Assembly (NCBI GenBank): GCA_019425045.1 | Contig: JAHYYI010000002.1 | Coordinates: 46,057 to 110,056, forward strand | Direction of reading: 5' to 3' | DNA length: 64,000 nucleotides | Source of the DNA: Collinsella sp. | GTDB lineage: Bacteria; Actinomycetota; Coriobacteriia; Coriobacteriales; Coriobacteriaceae | Part shown: piece after piece, positions 8,201 through 15,927 of the stretch | Layout of the letters: each line of letters starts with the position of its first letter | Numbering within the stretch: the first letter of the stretch is position 1 | Made by a program: the position numbers and the translations under genes | Notes under the pieces: generated by a model | The model's database searches: none | The model's input: only the letters and a program-made list of their open reading frames with translations | What the model was told of the DNA's origin: nothing

Positions 8201-9448
8201 TTGAGTCCATTAGTTAACTATGAACGCCTGCCCCTGTCGCTTCGCCAGCCCATCAAGCTCGAAGTCAATGCTGCAAGACCGTGGTTGCGCTACAACTTTG
8301 ACCGGCTGTGGGGAACCAGCACCGATGGCGAGCGTTTCGCATACTATGTCGAGCATGGCAAACCCACTGTTATGCAATTCGAGCATCTGGAAAACGAGTT
8401 CTTCGCAAGCAGCCTTCAGAAGGTCAACGTCGAGCGCACGGAGAGCATCGTTCGTTTCTGTGAGCGTTACGGCTTCCCCGTTTCCAGCGGCTACGACGGC
8501 GCTCAGCGTCTTTCTCTTTTCCGCAACCGTTTCAAACTCCTCAAGACAGACTTTCAGCCGTTCAGGAGCGAATGGGGCATTCTGGCAAGCGAGAGCGCAT
8601 CCGCCGCAGGCATCCCCTTGTTCAGTAGCGCCTACTCAGGAGACGACGAAACGCTACTGGGACGCAGGCCGTACTTTCTCTCCGAGGAAGCTCGCCGTAT
8701 CCATCTAGATGACCGCTCGGTCGTGGGAGCTATTTCCGAAGCGGAGGTAATTCAGACGATACGGGCCCTCCAGGTATCGACCGCCTTGATTACCGCCGTT
8801 GCATATGGCTTGGAAAACACCGACACCTGGGGTGCCGACGATGTCGCCGATTACCTTTGTGACCGCTCGCACATGGCACAGAGCGGCATTAGCTTTTTCC
8901 TTCTCTCCAACAGCGACGCTCTATTGGATAACACTCGCCTTAAGTCATACGATTCGCTCATTCTCGAGAGTCCAGAGTTCAAGTCGATGGTGCAGCAAGG
9001 TGAAGATGCGGGCTTCAACACACGAGAAAGCTATACATCAACTCTTGCGGATGGACTGGTGATCGCATCAAACACTGCAATCTCCTTCCTAGCGAACTCT
9101 CTCCTCTCTTATCGCTTTGATGGGACAGGCGAAACTCCCGATGAAGCCGAAGGCGACAGCGGTGGACCCCTCGCCGCTTGGTCCCACGCGCTTAAAAAAA
9201 CTCACCGAAGTCCGACGGGCATACATTCCTACGGTTCCCTCTCCGAGGCGATCATCTCCCAGTTCGGCCTCCTCTACGACGACCCCGCCGAATGGCGCAC
9301 CTGCGATAACTGCGGACGAATCTTCAAGAAATACCGCGAGGAGAAGCCAGGCAGGGTGATTCAGAAGACTCGCTTCTGCAAGCGCAGCTGCGCCAACGCC
9401 TACAGCAAGAAGAAATCCCAGGGGCTCATTACCGAGCAATCGGTTTGA
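8201..9448 (+). CDS. Unknown protein with C-terminal zinc ribbon, mobile-element cargo
   Basis: A 415-residue protein with no family I can name. Its C-terminus holds a clear metal-binding pattern: CDNC (about residue 373), then FCKRSC about 24 residues later, followed by a basic AYSKKK tail. That suggests a nucleic-acid-binding zinc ribbon like those ending CGNR-type and many uncharacterised actinobacterial proteins. The rest is mixed alpha-helical with no membrane segments. A stop at 8195-8197 limits the start; TTG 8201 is the first usual start codon and has no good ribosome-binding site. It sits between the element's promoter region and the integrase, the usual slot for accessory cargo such as defence or regulatory genes. 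That role is inferred from position only. Confidence 0.55.
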   Translation: MSPLVNYERLPLSLRQPIKLEVNAARPWLRYNFDRLWGTSTDGERFAYYVEHGKPTVMQFEHLENEFFASSLQKVNVERTESIVRFCERYGFPVSSGYDGAQRLSLFRNRFKLLKTDFQPFRSEWGILASESASAAGIPLFSSAYSGDDETLLGRRPYFLSEEARRIHLDDRSVVGAISEAEVIQTIRALQVSTALITAVAYGLENTDTWGADDVADYLCDRSHMAQSGISFFLLSNSDALLDNTRLKSYDSLILESPEFKSMVQQGEDAGFNTRESYTSTLADGLVIASNTAISFLANSLLSYRFDGTGETPDEAEGDSGGPLAAWSHALKKTHRSPTGIHSYGSLSEAIISQFGLLYDDPAEWRTCDNCGRIFKKYREEKPGRVIQKTRFCKRSCANAYSKKKSQGLITEQSV

Positions 9449-9492
9449 GATAGCACCGTCAGCCACCAACGCACCGAAAGGAGGTGAAAACC

Positions 9493-10710
9493 ATGAGAAC
9501 AGTCAGCAAAGGCTACGACCCCGTGAAGCGCGGCAAGGACTCCTGGCTGCTCAGGGTCAGCGTGAGCGAGGACGGCAAGTCCTCTAAGCGCTTGAACAAG
9601 ACCGTCCACTGCCGCACCAAGACCGAGGCAAAGCGCCTGCTAGAGGAGTGGCGCGTCGAGCTCATGACGGCCCGCACGCGCATGGACCGCTCCAACAAAA
9701 CCCTTGAGGAGTTCCTGCGCGAGCACGTCACCTACCTGCACGACGTGAAGCACCTGAGCGCCAACACGATTCGCGGTTACCGCGACATCGTCGAGACGCG
9801 CTGGGTACCGAGACTCGGCACGACCCTGCTAAAAGACTTGAAGCCCTACATGATCGAGGATCAGCTGGCATGGATGCGCCAAAGCGGCGGCCTCAACGGC
9901 AAGCCCCTCTCTGGCAACACCTGTCAGAAAGCCCTTTCGTTCCTGAAGACCGCGCTCAAACGCGCCCGCCGCCTCGAATACATCGAGTCCAACCCCTGCG
10001 AGCTTGTGGACGTCCCGTCCAAGGAGAAGAAGGAGGTTCGAGTCATCGATGAAAACGAGGTATCCCGCATGAAAATTGCCCTGCTCGGATGCCCGGACTA
10101 CCGCTTCGCAGCCGCCACAAACCTCGCGCTCGACACGGGTATGAGACGCGGCGAGCTGTGCGCCCTCAGGTGGCGCGACGTCGACCTCGATGGAGGCGTC
10201 ATCCGCGTCCGCCGAGCGCTCGCCGAGGCGCGCGCGACGGACACCTACTGCGGCGAGACCCTGGAGGAGAAGCTGCCCAAGAGCAACCGCTCGAACAGGG
10301 ACGTCACCATCCCCGAGGGGACGGTCGAATTCCTGCGCCATCACAAGCAGATGCAGCTCTATCGCCTGATGTACAACGACATCGAGCAGGGCGAGGACAC
10401 CCCCGTGTTCTGCAGTGACCTCGGCGAGCTCTACCGCCCGTCGAAATTCACGAGCGACTTTAGCCGCTTCGCCCGGCACAAGTCATTCGCGGTCACGTTG
10501 CACGGCCTGCGCCACACGCACGCCAGCCTTCTCCTGAAAAAGGGCGTCTCGATACAGTACGTCTCCGCCCGTTTGGGCCACGAGAGCATCGAGATCACCT
10601 ACAAGACCTACTCGCACTTCCTGCCGGGAGACGACGGCGGGTCTTCGGAGAAGTGGGGCGAGTTAGCCGCGCTGCCGAAGGACATCTTCGGCCTGCTTCC
10701 CGCTGCCTGA
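9493..10710 (+). CDS. int: Tyrosine recombinase integrase
   Basis: A 405-residue phage-type integrase. It has an N-terminal arm-binding region, a SAM-like core-binding domain (about residues 65-160) and a catalytic domain (about 185-385). Catalytic residues are visible: Arg in DTGMRRGEL, the HGLRHTH box, GHES, and the nucleophile Tyr in YKTYSHF. The start is ATG 9493, set by a near-perfect AAGGAGGTG at 9478-9486; the frame also opens at GTG 9484 inside that site. The gene ends 110 bases from the 3' end of a tRNA-Met gene, the typical arrangement for site-specific insertion into a tRNA. It would catalyse integration and, with the excisionase, excision. Confidence 0.93.
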   Translation: MRTVSKGYDPVKRGKDSWLLRVSVSEDGKSSKRLNKTVHCRTKTEAKRLLEEWRVELMTARTRMDRSNKTLEEFLREHVTYLHDVKHLSANTIRGYRDIVETRWVPRLGTTLLKDLKPYMIEDQLAWMRQSGGLNGKPLSGNTCQKALSFLKTALKRARRLEYIESNPCELVDVPSKEKKEVRVIDENEVSRMKIALLGCPDYRFAAATNLALDTGMRRGELCALRWRDVDLDGGVIRVRRALAEARATDTYCGETLEEKLPKSNRSNRDVTIPEGTVEFLRHHKQMQLYRLMYNDIEQGEDTPVFCSDLGELYRPSKFTSDFSRFARHKSFAVTLHGLRHTHASLLLKKGVSIQYVSARLGHESIEITYKTYSHFLPGDDGGSSEKWGELAALPKDIFGLLPAA

Positions 10711-10733
10711 TTCTCATTGTTTGCCATGGTTTA

Positions 10734-10775
10734 CTGCCACAATTCTGCCACAAGCCCTAAAAAGGGCTGCCACAA
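10734..10775 (+). repeat. Three copies of CTGCCACAA, candidate integrase arm-type sites
   Basis: CTGCCACAA occurs at 10734-10742, 10745-10753 and 10767-10775, between the integrase stop and the tRNA. Short direct repeats of this kind beside an integrase gene often bind its N-terminal domain. A small hairpin (GCCCT/AGGGC, 10754-10767) lies between copies two and three. Confidence 0.5.
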
Positions 10776-10778
10776 CAA

Positions 10779-10809
10779 GAAAAAAGGCCAGCCGACTAAG
10801 CGGCTGACC
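10779..10809 (-). terminator. Rho-independent terminator after tRNA-Met
   Basis: On the minus strand a GGTCAGCCG/CGGCTGGCC stem (one mismatch, 6-base loop) is followed by six T. It lies just beyond the 3' end of the tRNA gene. Confidence 0.75.
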
Positions 10810-10819
10810 TCTAACTTCT

Positions 10820-10896
10820 TGGTCGCGGGGGCAGGATTTGAACCTACGACCTCCGGGTTATGAGCCCGGCGAGCTACCAGACTGCTCCACCCCGCA
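10820..10896 (-). tRNA. tRNA-Met (CAT), initiator type
   Basis: A 77-nt cloverleaf with CCA encoded. The anticodon loop is CTCATAA, flanked by three consecutive G-C pairs (GGG/CCC), the hallmark of the initiator tRNA. Position 1 is T and position 72 is G, so the terminal pair is a weak T-G rather than the common C-A mismatch. The 3' end faces the integrase gene, making this the likely insertion site of the element. Confidence 0.92.
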
Positions 10897-11092
10897 ATGT
10901 CTGGGCGCCTCATGTGCGCAAGAAAGAATATTACGCGGGAGTTCGGTAAGCGGCAAGGAAAATCTCGTAGAGCATAATTCCTTCATATTTAAACCCCTCA
11001 GCCCATATCACCGTAAGCGAATCGCGGCTCAGCGGCCCCGACGGCACGTATACAATGGTGCGCGTCCTTTTATGCCGACACCGGGAGTAGAC

Positions 11093-11866
11093 ATGCTGCT
11101 CGCTATCGATATGGGAAACACGCAGACGGCCATGGGCCTGTTTGACGGAGACGAGCTGGTGCAGTCGTGGCGCATGCCCACCGACCGCTCCTACACCGCC
11201 GACGAGATCCATGTGCGCCTGATGGGTTTCTTTAAGATGTACGACCTCTCGCTCGACGCGGTCGACGCGATTGCCTTTGCCGGTGTGGTGCCGCAGCTCT
11301 CGCGCGAGTGGCACGCCGTGGCCGACCGCATCGCGGCGGACGCCATCGTCATCGGGCCGCAGACGGCCGCCGTGACCAAGCTGCGCGCGGCGCGCCCCCA
11401 GGCCGTGGGTGCCGACCGCGTTGCCAACGCCGTCGCCGCCGAGACCTTCTACGGCGCCCCGGCGATCGTGGTGGACTTTGGCACCGCAACCAATATCGAC
11501 GTCATCGACGAGGACGGCTATTACATTGGCGGAGCGATTGCGCCGGGCATCCGTATCTCCATGGACGCGCTCGCCGCCCGAGCCGCCAAGCTCGCCAGCG
11601 TTCCGCTCGAGGCGCCCGAGCACGCCATCGGCCGCGACACCGAGGAATGCATCAAGGTCGGCGCCGTGATGGGCGCCGCCGCCATGGCCGAGGGCCTGGT
11701 CGCTCGCATGAAGCGCGAACTGGGCCGCGAGGATGCCACCGTTATCGCCACGGGCGGTCTCGCCGGCATTGTCGCCGATTCGACCGATGCCTTCGACGTG
11801 GTCGACGGGCAACTCACCATCAAGGGCATCTGCGAAATCTACCGCCGCATGCAGGAGCTGGGATAG
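11093..11866 (+). CDS. coaX: Type III pantothenate kinase
   Basis: CoaX phosphorylates pantothenate, the first step of coenzyme A synthesis in the cytoplasm. The 257-residue protein has the family's ASKHA-fold phosphate motifs: AIDMGNTQT at the N-terminus, DFGTATNIDV in the middle and ATGGLAG near the C-terminus. Its length fits the family. The start is ATG 11093, preceded by GGGAG at 11083-11087. The frame stays open upstream across the tRNA, but that extension is not credible. A TACAAT hexamer at 11051-11056 could be the -10. Coriobacteria and many other bacteria use this potassium-dependent type instead of CoaA. Confidence 0.95.
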   Translation: MLLAIDMGNTQTAMGLFDGDELVQSWRMPTDRSYTADEIHVRLMGFFKMYDLSLDAVDAIAFAGVVPQLSREWHAVADRIAADAIVIGPQTAAVTKLRAARPQAVGADRVANAVAAETFYGAPAIVVDFGTATNIDVIDEDGYYIGGAIAPGIRISMDALAARAAKLASVPLEAPEHAIGRDTEECIKVGAVMGAAAMAEGLVARMKRELGREDATVIATGGLAGIVADSTDAFDVVDGQLTIKGICEIYRRMQELG

Positions 11867-11901
11867 AGTAAACGCCAGGTCGCAGCAACCAGTCTCCAAT
11901 C

Positions 11902-11942
11902 CTATTCCTCAAAATCGAAAATTTTTCAGTTTTGAGGAATAG
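11902..11942. repeat. Palindromic repeat, copy A (also candidate coaX terminator)
   Basis: A 13-bp stem, CTATTCCTCAAAA/TTTTGAGGAATAG, encloses a 15-base loop and is followed by a T-run (11944-11950). It can terminate coaX on the plus strand. The same element occurs twice more, upstream of the ATPase gene. Confidence 0.7.
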
Positions 11943-11951
11943 GATTTTTTG

Positions 11952-13148
11952 CTAAGCCTCGCCGCACAACCACCTCGCCAGGTCCACGATCTGCACCCCA
12001 TCGCGATCCGTGGCCTCGTGATGTGTGCGGGCAAGAATCATCTTGGGATACGCATCGCCAATGCTCAGCAGTGGCGAAATCTCGCGTTCAAACGTCTTAT
12101 CCGAGCTGATGTCGTCGCTCACCTGAATGTAGAGCTTCTCGCTTCGCTTGATTGCTACAAAGTCTATTTCCTTTTTATAGAGCACACCGACGTATACCTC
12201 GTATCCGCGGCGCAGCAGCTCGATGGCCGCCATGTTCTCGTATACGCGTCCCCAATCCATATCACGTGTACCAAGCAGTGCGTATTTGAACGCGTGGTCT
12301 GCCAGGTAATACTTCTCGCCGCTCTTAAGGTATTTTTTGCCGCGAATGTCGTACCGACGAATTTTATAGAAGGCAAACGCATCGCACAGGTACCCCATGT
12401 ACGTGCCGACCGTCTTGTTCGTAATCTTTAGCCCATCCGCATTCAAAACATCTGTAATGTTGCGTGCCGACGTTATGTTGGAGACGTTGTCCATCATGTA
12501 ATCGGCAATGCGCAGCAGTGCCGATTCGTTTCTCACGTTATGCCGCTGCACGATATCCCTCACGATGAGCGTTTTGAAGACATTGGAGAGATATTGGTAG
12601 CGCTGCTCCTGCAGTGGATAAGGGTAAGAGCCGGACATACCGCCGGTTCTCGCGTACTCATCGAAGTCGCGATCGACCTCGCCCTCGTCACTATAAAAGC
12701 GATACTCCTCAAACGAGAATGGGAAAACCTCGATCTCGAACGTGCGCCCCGTAAAGAGCGTCGACAGATCGCTCGACAGCAAAAAGGCGTTCGATCCGGT
12801 GATGAAGATGTCGTACTGCTCGGATGCATGGAGGCTGTTGATCGCGCGTTCAAAGCCGTCGCACATCTGAACCTCGTCGATAAGCAGGAAGTTTTGCTTG
12901 TCGGACACTCGATGCTCTTTCACATAGGCGAGCAGGGCATGATATTCGAGCAGGCCCTCGAACTCGTCGAGGTTGTAATTGATATGGATGACATTCGAAT
13001 TGGACAGATTTGCCTCCACGTAATCGCGGAGGGCCTCGAGCAATTTTGACTTACCGCTACGGCGAATGCCCGTTATGACCTTGATGTCCGGTACGCCAAT
13101 AAGGCTCGTCAACGTGTCCATATATGACGTTCTATTGATGAGTTTCAT
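11952..13148 (-). CDS. AAA-family ATPase with DUF4143 domain
   Basis: A 398-residue ATP-binding protein of the AAA_14/DUF4143 group, common in anaerobic gut bacteria and of unknown function. The N-terminus has Walker A GIRRSGKSKLL (about residue 27) and Walker B FLLIDEVQ (about residue 87), then ITGSNAFLLS typical of the group. The C-terminal half (about 200-390) is the DUF4143 region, with KKEIDFVA near its end, a pattern shared with PD-(D/E)XK-like domains. ATG 13148 has GGGAGG 6 bases upstream. The gene is a single unit bracketed by copies of one palindrome, one 27 bases upstream of the start and one just after the stop. This suggests a self-contained, possibly horizontally acquired cassette. 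Confidence 0.85.
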   Translation of the reverse strand: MKLINRTSYMDTLTSLIGVPDIKVITGIRRSGKSKLLEALRDYVEANLSNSNVIHINYNLDEFEGLLEYHALLAYVKEHRVSDKQNFLLIDEVQMCDGFERAINSLHASEQYDIFITGSNAFLLSSDLSTLFTGRTFEIEVFPFSFEEYRFYSDEGEVDRDFDEYARTGGMSGSYPYPLQEQRYQYLSNVFKTLIVRDIVQRHNVRNESALLRIADYMMDNVSNITSARNITDVLNADGLKITNKTVGTYMGYLCDAFAFYKIRRYDIRGKKYLKSGEKYYLADHAFKYALLGTRDMDWGRVYENMAAIELLRRGYEVYVGVLYKKEIDFVAIKRSEKLYIQVSDDISSDKTFEREISPLLSIGDAYPKMILARTHHEATDRDGVQIVDLARWLCGEA

Positions 13149-13174
13149 TGGTGCCTCCCTGCGGTCTTCTATCG

Positions 13175-13215
13175 CTATTCCTCAAAAACGAAAATTATTC
13201 AGTTTTGAGGAATAG
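13175..13215. repeat. Palindromic repeat, copy B, in the ATPase upstream region
   Basis: Same 13-bp stem as copy A (CTATTCCTCAAAA/TTTTGAGGAATAG), loop ACGAAAATTATTCAG. It sits 27 bases before the ATPase start, where it could act as operator or attenuator. Confidence 0.65.
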
Positions 13216-13260
13216 ACTCTGCAACGAATATACCTCGTTAAAGGCCGAGCTGGCTTAATT

Positions 13261-13301
13261 CTATTCCTCAAAATCGAAAGATTTTCAGTTTTGAGGAATA
13301 G
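13261..13301. repeat. Palindromic repeat, copy C
   Basis: Third copy of the same element, 45 bp beyond copy B and in the same orientation. It lies between the ATPase and the biotin-ligase-like gene and could terminate the latter. Confidence 0.65.
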
Positions 13302-13399
13302 GGTGCTGACAACCCATTCCCCAGACAACAAGACCCTCCCCAGCACAGGCCGAAGAGGGCTTCGTTGTCATCGCTATCTTTGAGCGCGGGCACCTCGCG

Positions 13400-14101
13400 T
13401 TACAGTCCGCGAATCCGTACGGCCTCGGGCGGAAACTCCTGCTCGCCGGCATCGGTCTTGATGGTCGCGCGACCCCAGATGTCCAGGCCCGCAAACACAC
13501 CGACCGCAAGCGGCAAGCCGCTGGGCGACACCGCCGCAACCTGACGACCCAGCAGTGGCACCATGTCAAAGTACTCGCCCAGCACCGGAGCCAGCGGGCC
13601 GGCAGCGCCCTGTGGTGTGTTGGCGGCAACCGCCCAGGTGTCCACGCGGGTCAGCACGGCGGTGGCCAATGCCTCGACCAGCACCTCGTCGGCCATATCC
13701 ACGCCAAGCTCGCTCAGCGCCGCACGTTCAATATCAACCGTCACCGCGGCAAACATGCCCGCAGCACCGGCACCGCCGTTCACGGCAACACGCGCGAGCG
13801 ACGTCTCAAACGCAAGCGCACCGCACACGATATCGCTCGGCCACTGGATACCCACTTTACCGGCAAGGCCCAACCCCGGCGTCGAAGCCGTGCCCACGAG
13901 CGCGTCCATCATGCCCATCGCGGCCACAAACGGCAGGCCGTGGAAGGCGTGCATGTTCACATCGGGGCGCACAACCAGCGAAAACGTCAGCGAAGCATCG
14001 CCCACGCTCCACGCGCACCAGCCCGCGGACACGCCCTCGCGACCCGCGTCACGCGCCGCGTCAAGCTCAGTGGCAGCGACTACAGCGTTCATCTCGATCA
14101 T
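13400..14101 (-). CDS. Biotin-protein-ligase-like protein, probably catalytically degenerate
   Basis: A 233-residue protein with the outline of the BPL/LplA catalytic domain: AGREGVSAGWCAWSVGD where active ligases have a GRGRxGRxW loop, LTFSLVVRP, and GIQWPSDI matching the K-W-P-N-D motif. Key residues are altered: most loop arginines are lost, the KWPND lysine is glutamine, and GKKxAGI is missing. The C-terminal part resembles the small SH3-like domain of BirA. The start ATG 14101 directly abuts the stop of folP-folK, so the genes are cotranscribed. A birA gene near coaX is common in Actinobacteria, which supports the family. Whether it still ligates biotin is doubtful. Confidence 0.55.
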   Translation of the reverse strand: MIEMNAVVAATELDAARDAGREGVSAGWCAWSVGDASLTFSLVVRPDVNMHAFHGLPFVAAMGMMDALVGTASTPGLGLAGKVGIQWPSDIVCGALAFETSLARVAVNGGAGAAGMFAAVTVDIERAALSELGVDMADEVLVEALATAVLTRVDTWAVAANTPQGAAGPLAPVLGEYFDMVPLLGRQVAAVSPSGLPLAVGVFAGLDIWGRATIKTDAGEQEFPPEAVRIRGL

Positions 14102-15832
14102 CTACATACGCCCCAATTCACCCACGATATGGCCCACACGATCCTCGGGCTCCTTGACCTCGACGCCGTTGTAGCGGAAGAACCGCGCCGGGTCGTGCAT
14201 CAGGTCCTCAAGCGGCACCAGCACAAAGTCGCGCTCGCCGATCAGTGGATGCGGCAGGCGCAGCTTTTTGCCGCCGTGGGTCTCGCCGTCCATCCACAGC
14301 AGGTCCAGGTCGATGGTGCGCGGACCGTTGGCCTTGGCCTTTTTGGAGCGGTCGCGGCCCAGCTCGGCCTCGATCTTCATGAGCTCGTCGAGCAGCACCA
14401 GCGGCGCCAACTCGGTCTTGATCTCGATGACGGCGTTGGCAAACGCGTCCTGGCGCGTCTCGTAGGCCGGCTCGCTCTCGTAGATCTTGGAGGAGTTGGA
14501 CACGCAGGTAAGTGGAATCTCGGCGATCATGTCGCGTGCGGCGCGGATGTTGTCGCAGCGATGCCCCAAGTTGGATCCCACGGCCACAAACGCGCGGCGC
14601 GGCTGCGGCTTGGCAACCGCCCAGTAGCCGTTCAGGAACTGCGCAAAGCCCGCGGCGTCGTGCACGCGCACGATGTTGGCACCGGCCTGGATGGCGCCCA
14701 GGCACACGCCAAACGTAGCGGCATCGCGCTCGGCGGCCTCGGTCACGCCCGAGACGGCGCCCACAAAGCGCTTGCGCGATACGGCGCACATGAGCGGATA
14801 GCCCAGTGACGCCATCTTGGCAGTCTCGCGCTGGATGACGATGTCCTCGTTAGCCGACTTACCAAAGCCCGGGCCAGGATCGATGCAGATGCGGTCGCGC
14901 GACACGCCGGCATGGATGAGCGCGCGGGCCTGGTCGGACAGAAAGCCCATGACGCGGCGCATGATGGGCGCCGAATCGGGCAGGGTGAAGCGGCGGAGCT
15001 GCGAGGTGGGCACGTAGGCCTCCTCGCGGCGGGCGCTGCGGCGCATCATGGCGGCCAGGCGGTCATTGGACTCCGATGCGGCCTCGGTGGCCTCGGGCGC
15101 GGGCGCGACGGTCTCGGCGGCAGCAGCCTGCTCGGCGGCCGGCGTCTCCTGCTCGCTTGCAGGCTCGGTCGCGGGCTCAGGTTCGCCAAACGGCAACGAG
15201 GGCTGCACCACGCCACCCGGAAGCTTTGCCTCGGGCTTAGGGTCGCCCAGCAGCTTGCCACGGCGGCGACGAGCGGGCTTCTCGGCCTCGCGCGCGGCCT
15301 CGGCAGCCGCCTCGCGCGCCTTCTCGGCAACAAACGCCGCTGCCGAGGTATCGAGCTGCACCGTTGCGTGCGTGCGGGTAGGCGCGGCGACCTCGCCGGC
15401 ATGCATCACGATGACACCGCAGGTGCTCGTCTTAACAAACTCGACCATCTTGGGGTCAGTGAAGCCGGTCACGTCGTTGACGATCGAGGCGCCGCAGCGC
15501 ACGGCCGCCTTGGCAACCGCCACGTGACGCGTGTCAATCGAGACGATGGCGCCCTCCTTGGCCAGCGCGCGCACCACGGGCAGCACGCGGCGAGCCTCCT
15601 CGTCGGGGTTGACCGGGGTAAAACCAGGGCGCGTGGACTCGCCGCCTACGTCGATGATGTCGGCGCCGGCGTCGAGCATCGCCAGACCGTACTCGATGGC
15701 GGCATCCGGGTCGAAGTGCTCCCCGCCATCGCTAAACGAATCGGGCGTCACGTTGAGGACGCCCATGATGCGCGGACGGTCAAAGCTGAGCTCATACTTT
15801 CCGCACCGCCATGTCTTGCTGTCGTTCGCCAT
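14102..15832 (-). CDS. folP-folK: Fused dihydropteroate synthase / HPPK, folate synthesis
   Basis: A 576-residue bifunctional enzyme. Residues about 15-400 are dihydropteroate synthase (IMGVLNVTPDSFSDGG, GGESTRPGF, SIDT, NDVTG, IDPGPGFGK, SRKRFVG). Residues about 410-560 are 6-hydroxymethyl-dihydropterin pyrophosphokinase (AFVAVGSNLGHR, PRTIDLDLLWMDG, LPHPLIGERDFVL). Together they make 7,8-dihydropteroate from hydroxymethyl-dihydropterin and p-aminobenzoate. The DHPS domain carries a low-complexity Ala/Glu/Pro-rich insertion of about 130 residues (about 180-310) after VIVMHAGEV. The start is ATG 15832, 6 bases after AGGAGG; the frame is open far upstream into the sirtuin gene, but that part is a shadow. 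Confidence 0.93.
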   Translation of the reverse strand: MANDSKTWRCGKYELSFDRPRIMGVLNVTPDSFSDGGEHFDPDAAIEYGLAMLDAGADIIDVGGESTRPGFTPVNPDEEARRVLPVVRALAKEGAIVSIDTRHVAVAKAAVRCGASIVNDVTGFTDPKMVEFVKTSTCGVIVMHAGEVAAPTRTHATVQLDTSAAAFVAEKAREAAAEAAREAEKPARRRRGKLLGDPKPEAKLPGGVVQPSLPFGEPEPATEPASEQETPAAEQAAAAETVAPAPEATEAASESNDRLAAMMRRSARREEAYVPTSQLRRFTLPDSAPIMRRVMGFLSDQARALIHAGVSRDRICIDPGPGFGKSANEDIVIQRETAKMASLGYPLMCAVSRKRFVGAVSGVTEAAERDAATFGVCLGAIQAGANIVRVHDAAGFAQFLNGYWAVAKPQPRRAFVAVGSNLGHRCDNIRAARDMIAEIPLTCVSNSSKIYESEPAYETRQDAFANAVIEIKTELAPLVLLDELMKIEAELGRDRSKKAKANGPRTIDLDLLWMDGETHGGKKLRLPHPLIGERDFVLVPLEDLMHDPARFFRYNGVEVKEPEDRVGHIVGELGRM

Positions 15833-15927
15833 GAACATCCTCCTAAAATGCCCACGCCGCCGAGCTTGGGGAGCTGGCGGCGGGGTCGCTTTGCACTCAG
15901 TCTTTCTATTGTATCCGCGCACACGGG

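Noticed and set aside
10838..11092. Upstream extension of coaX
   Set aside because: It would read through the antisense of a tRNA gene; the conserved kinase N-terminus starts at ATG 11093 with a ribosome-binding site.
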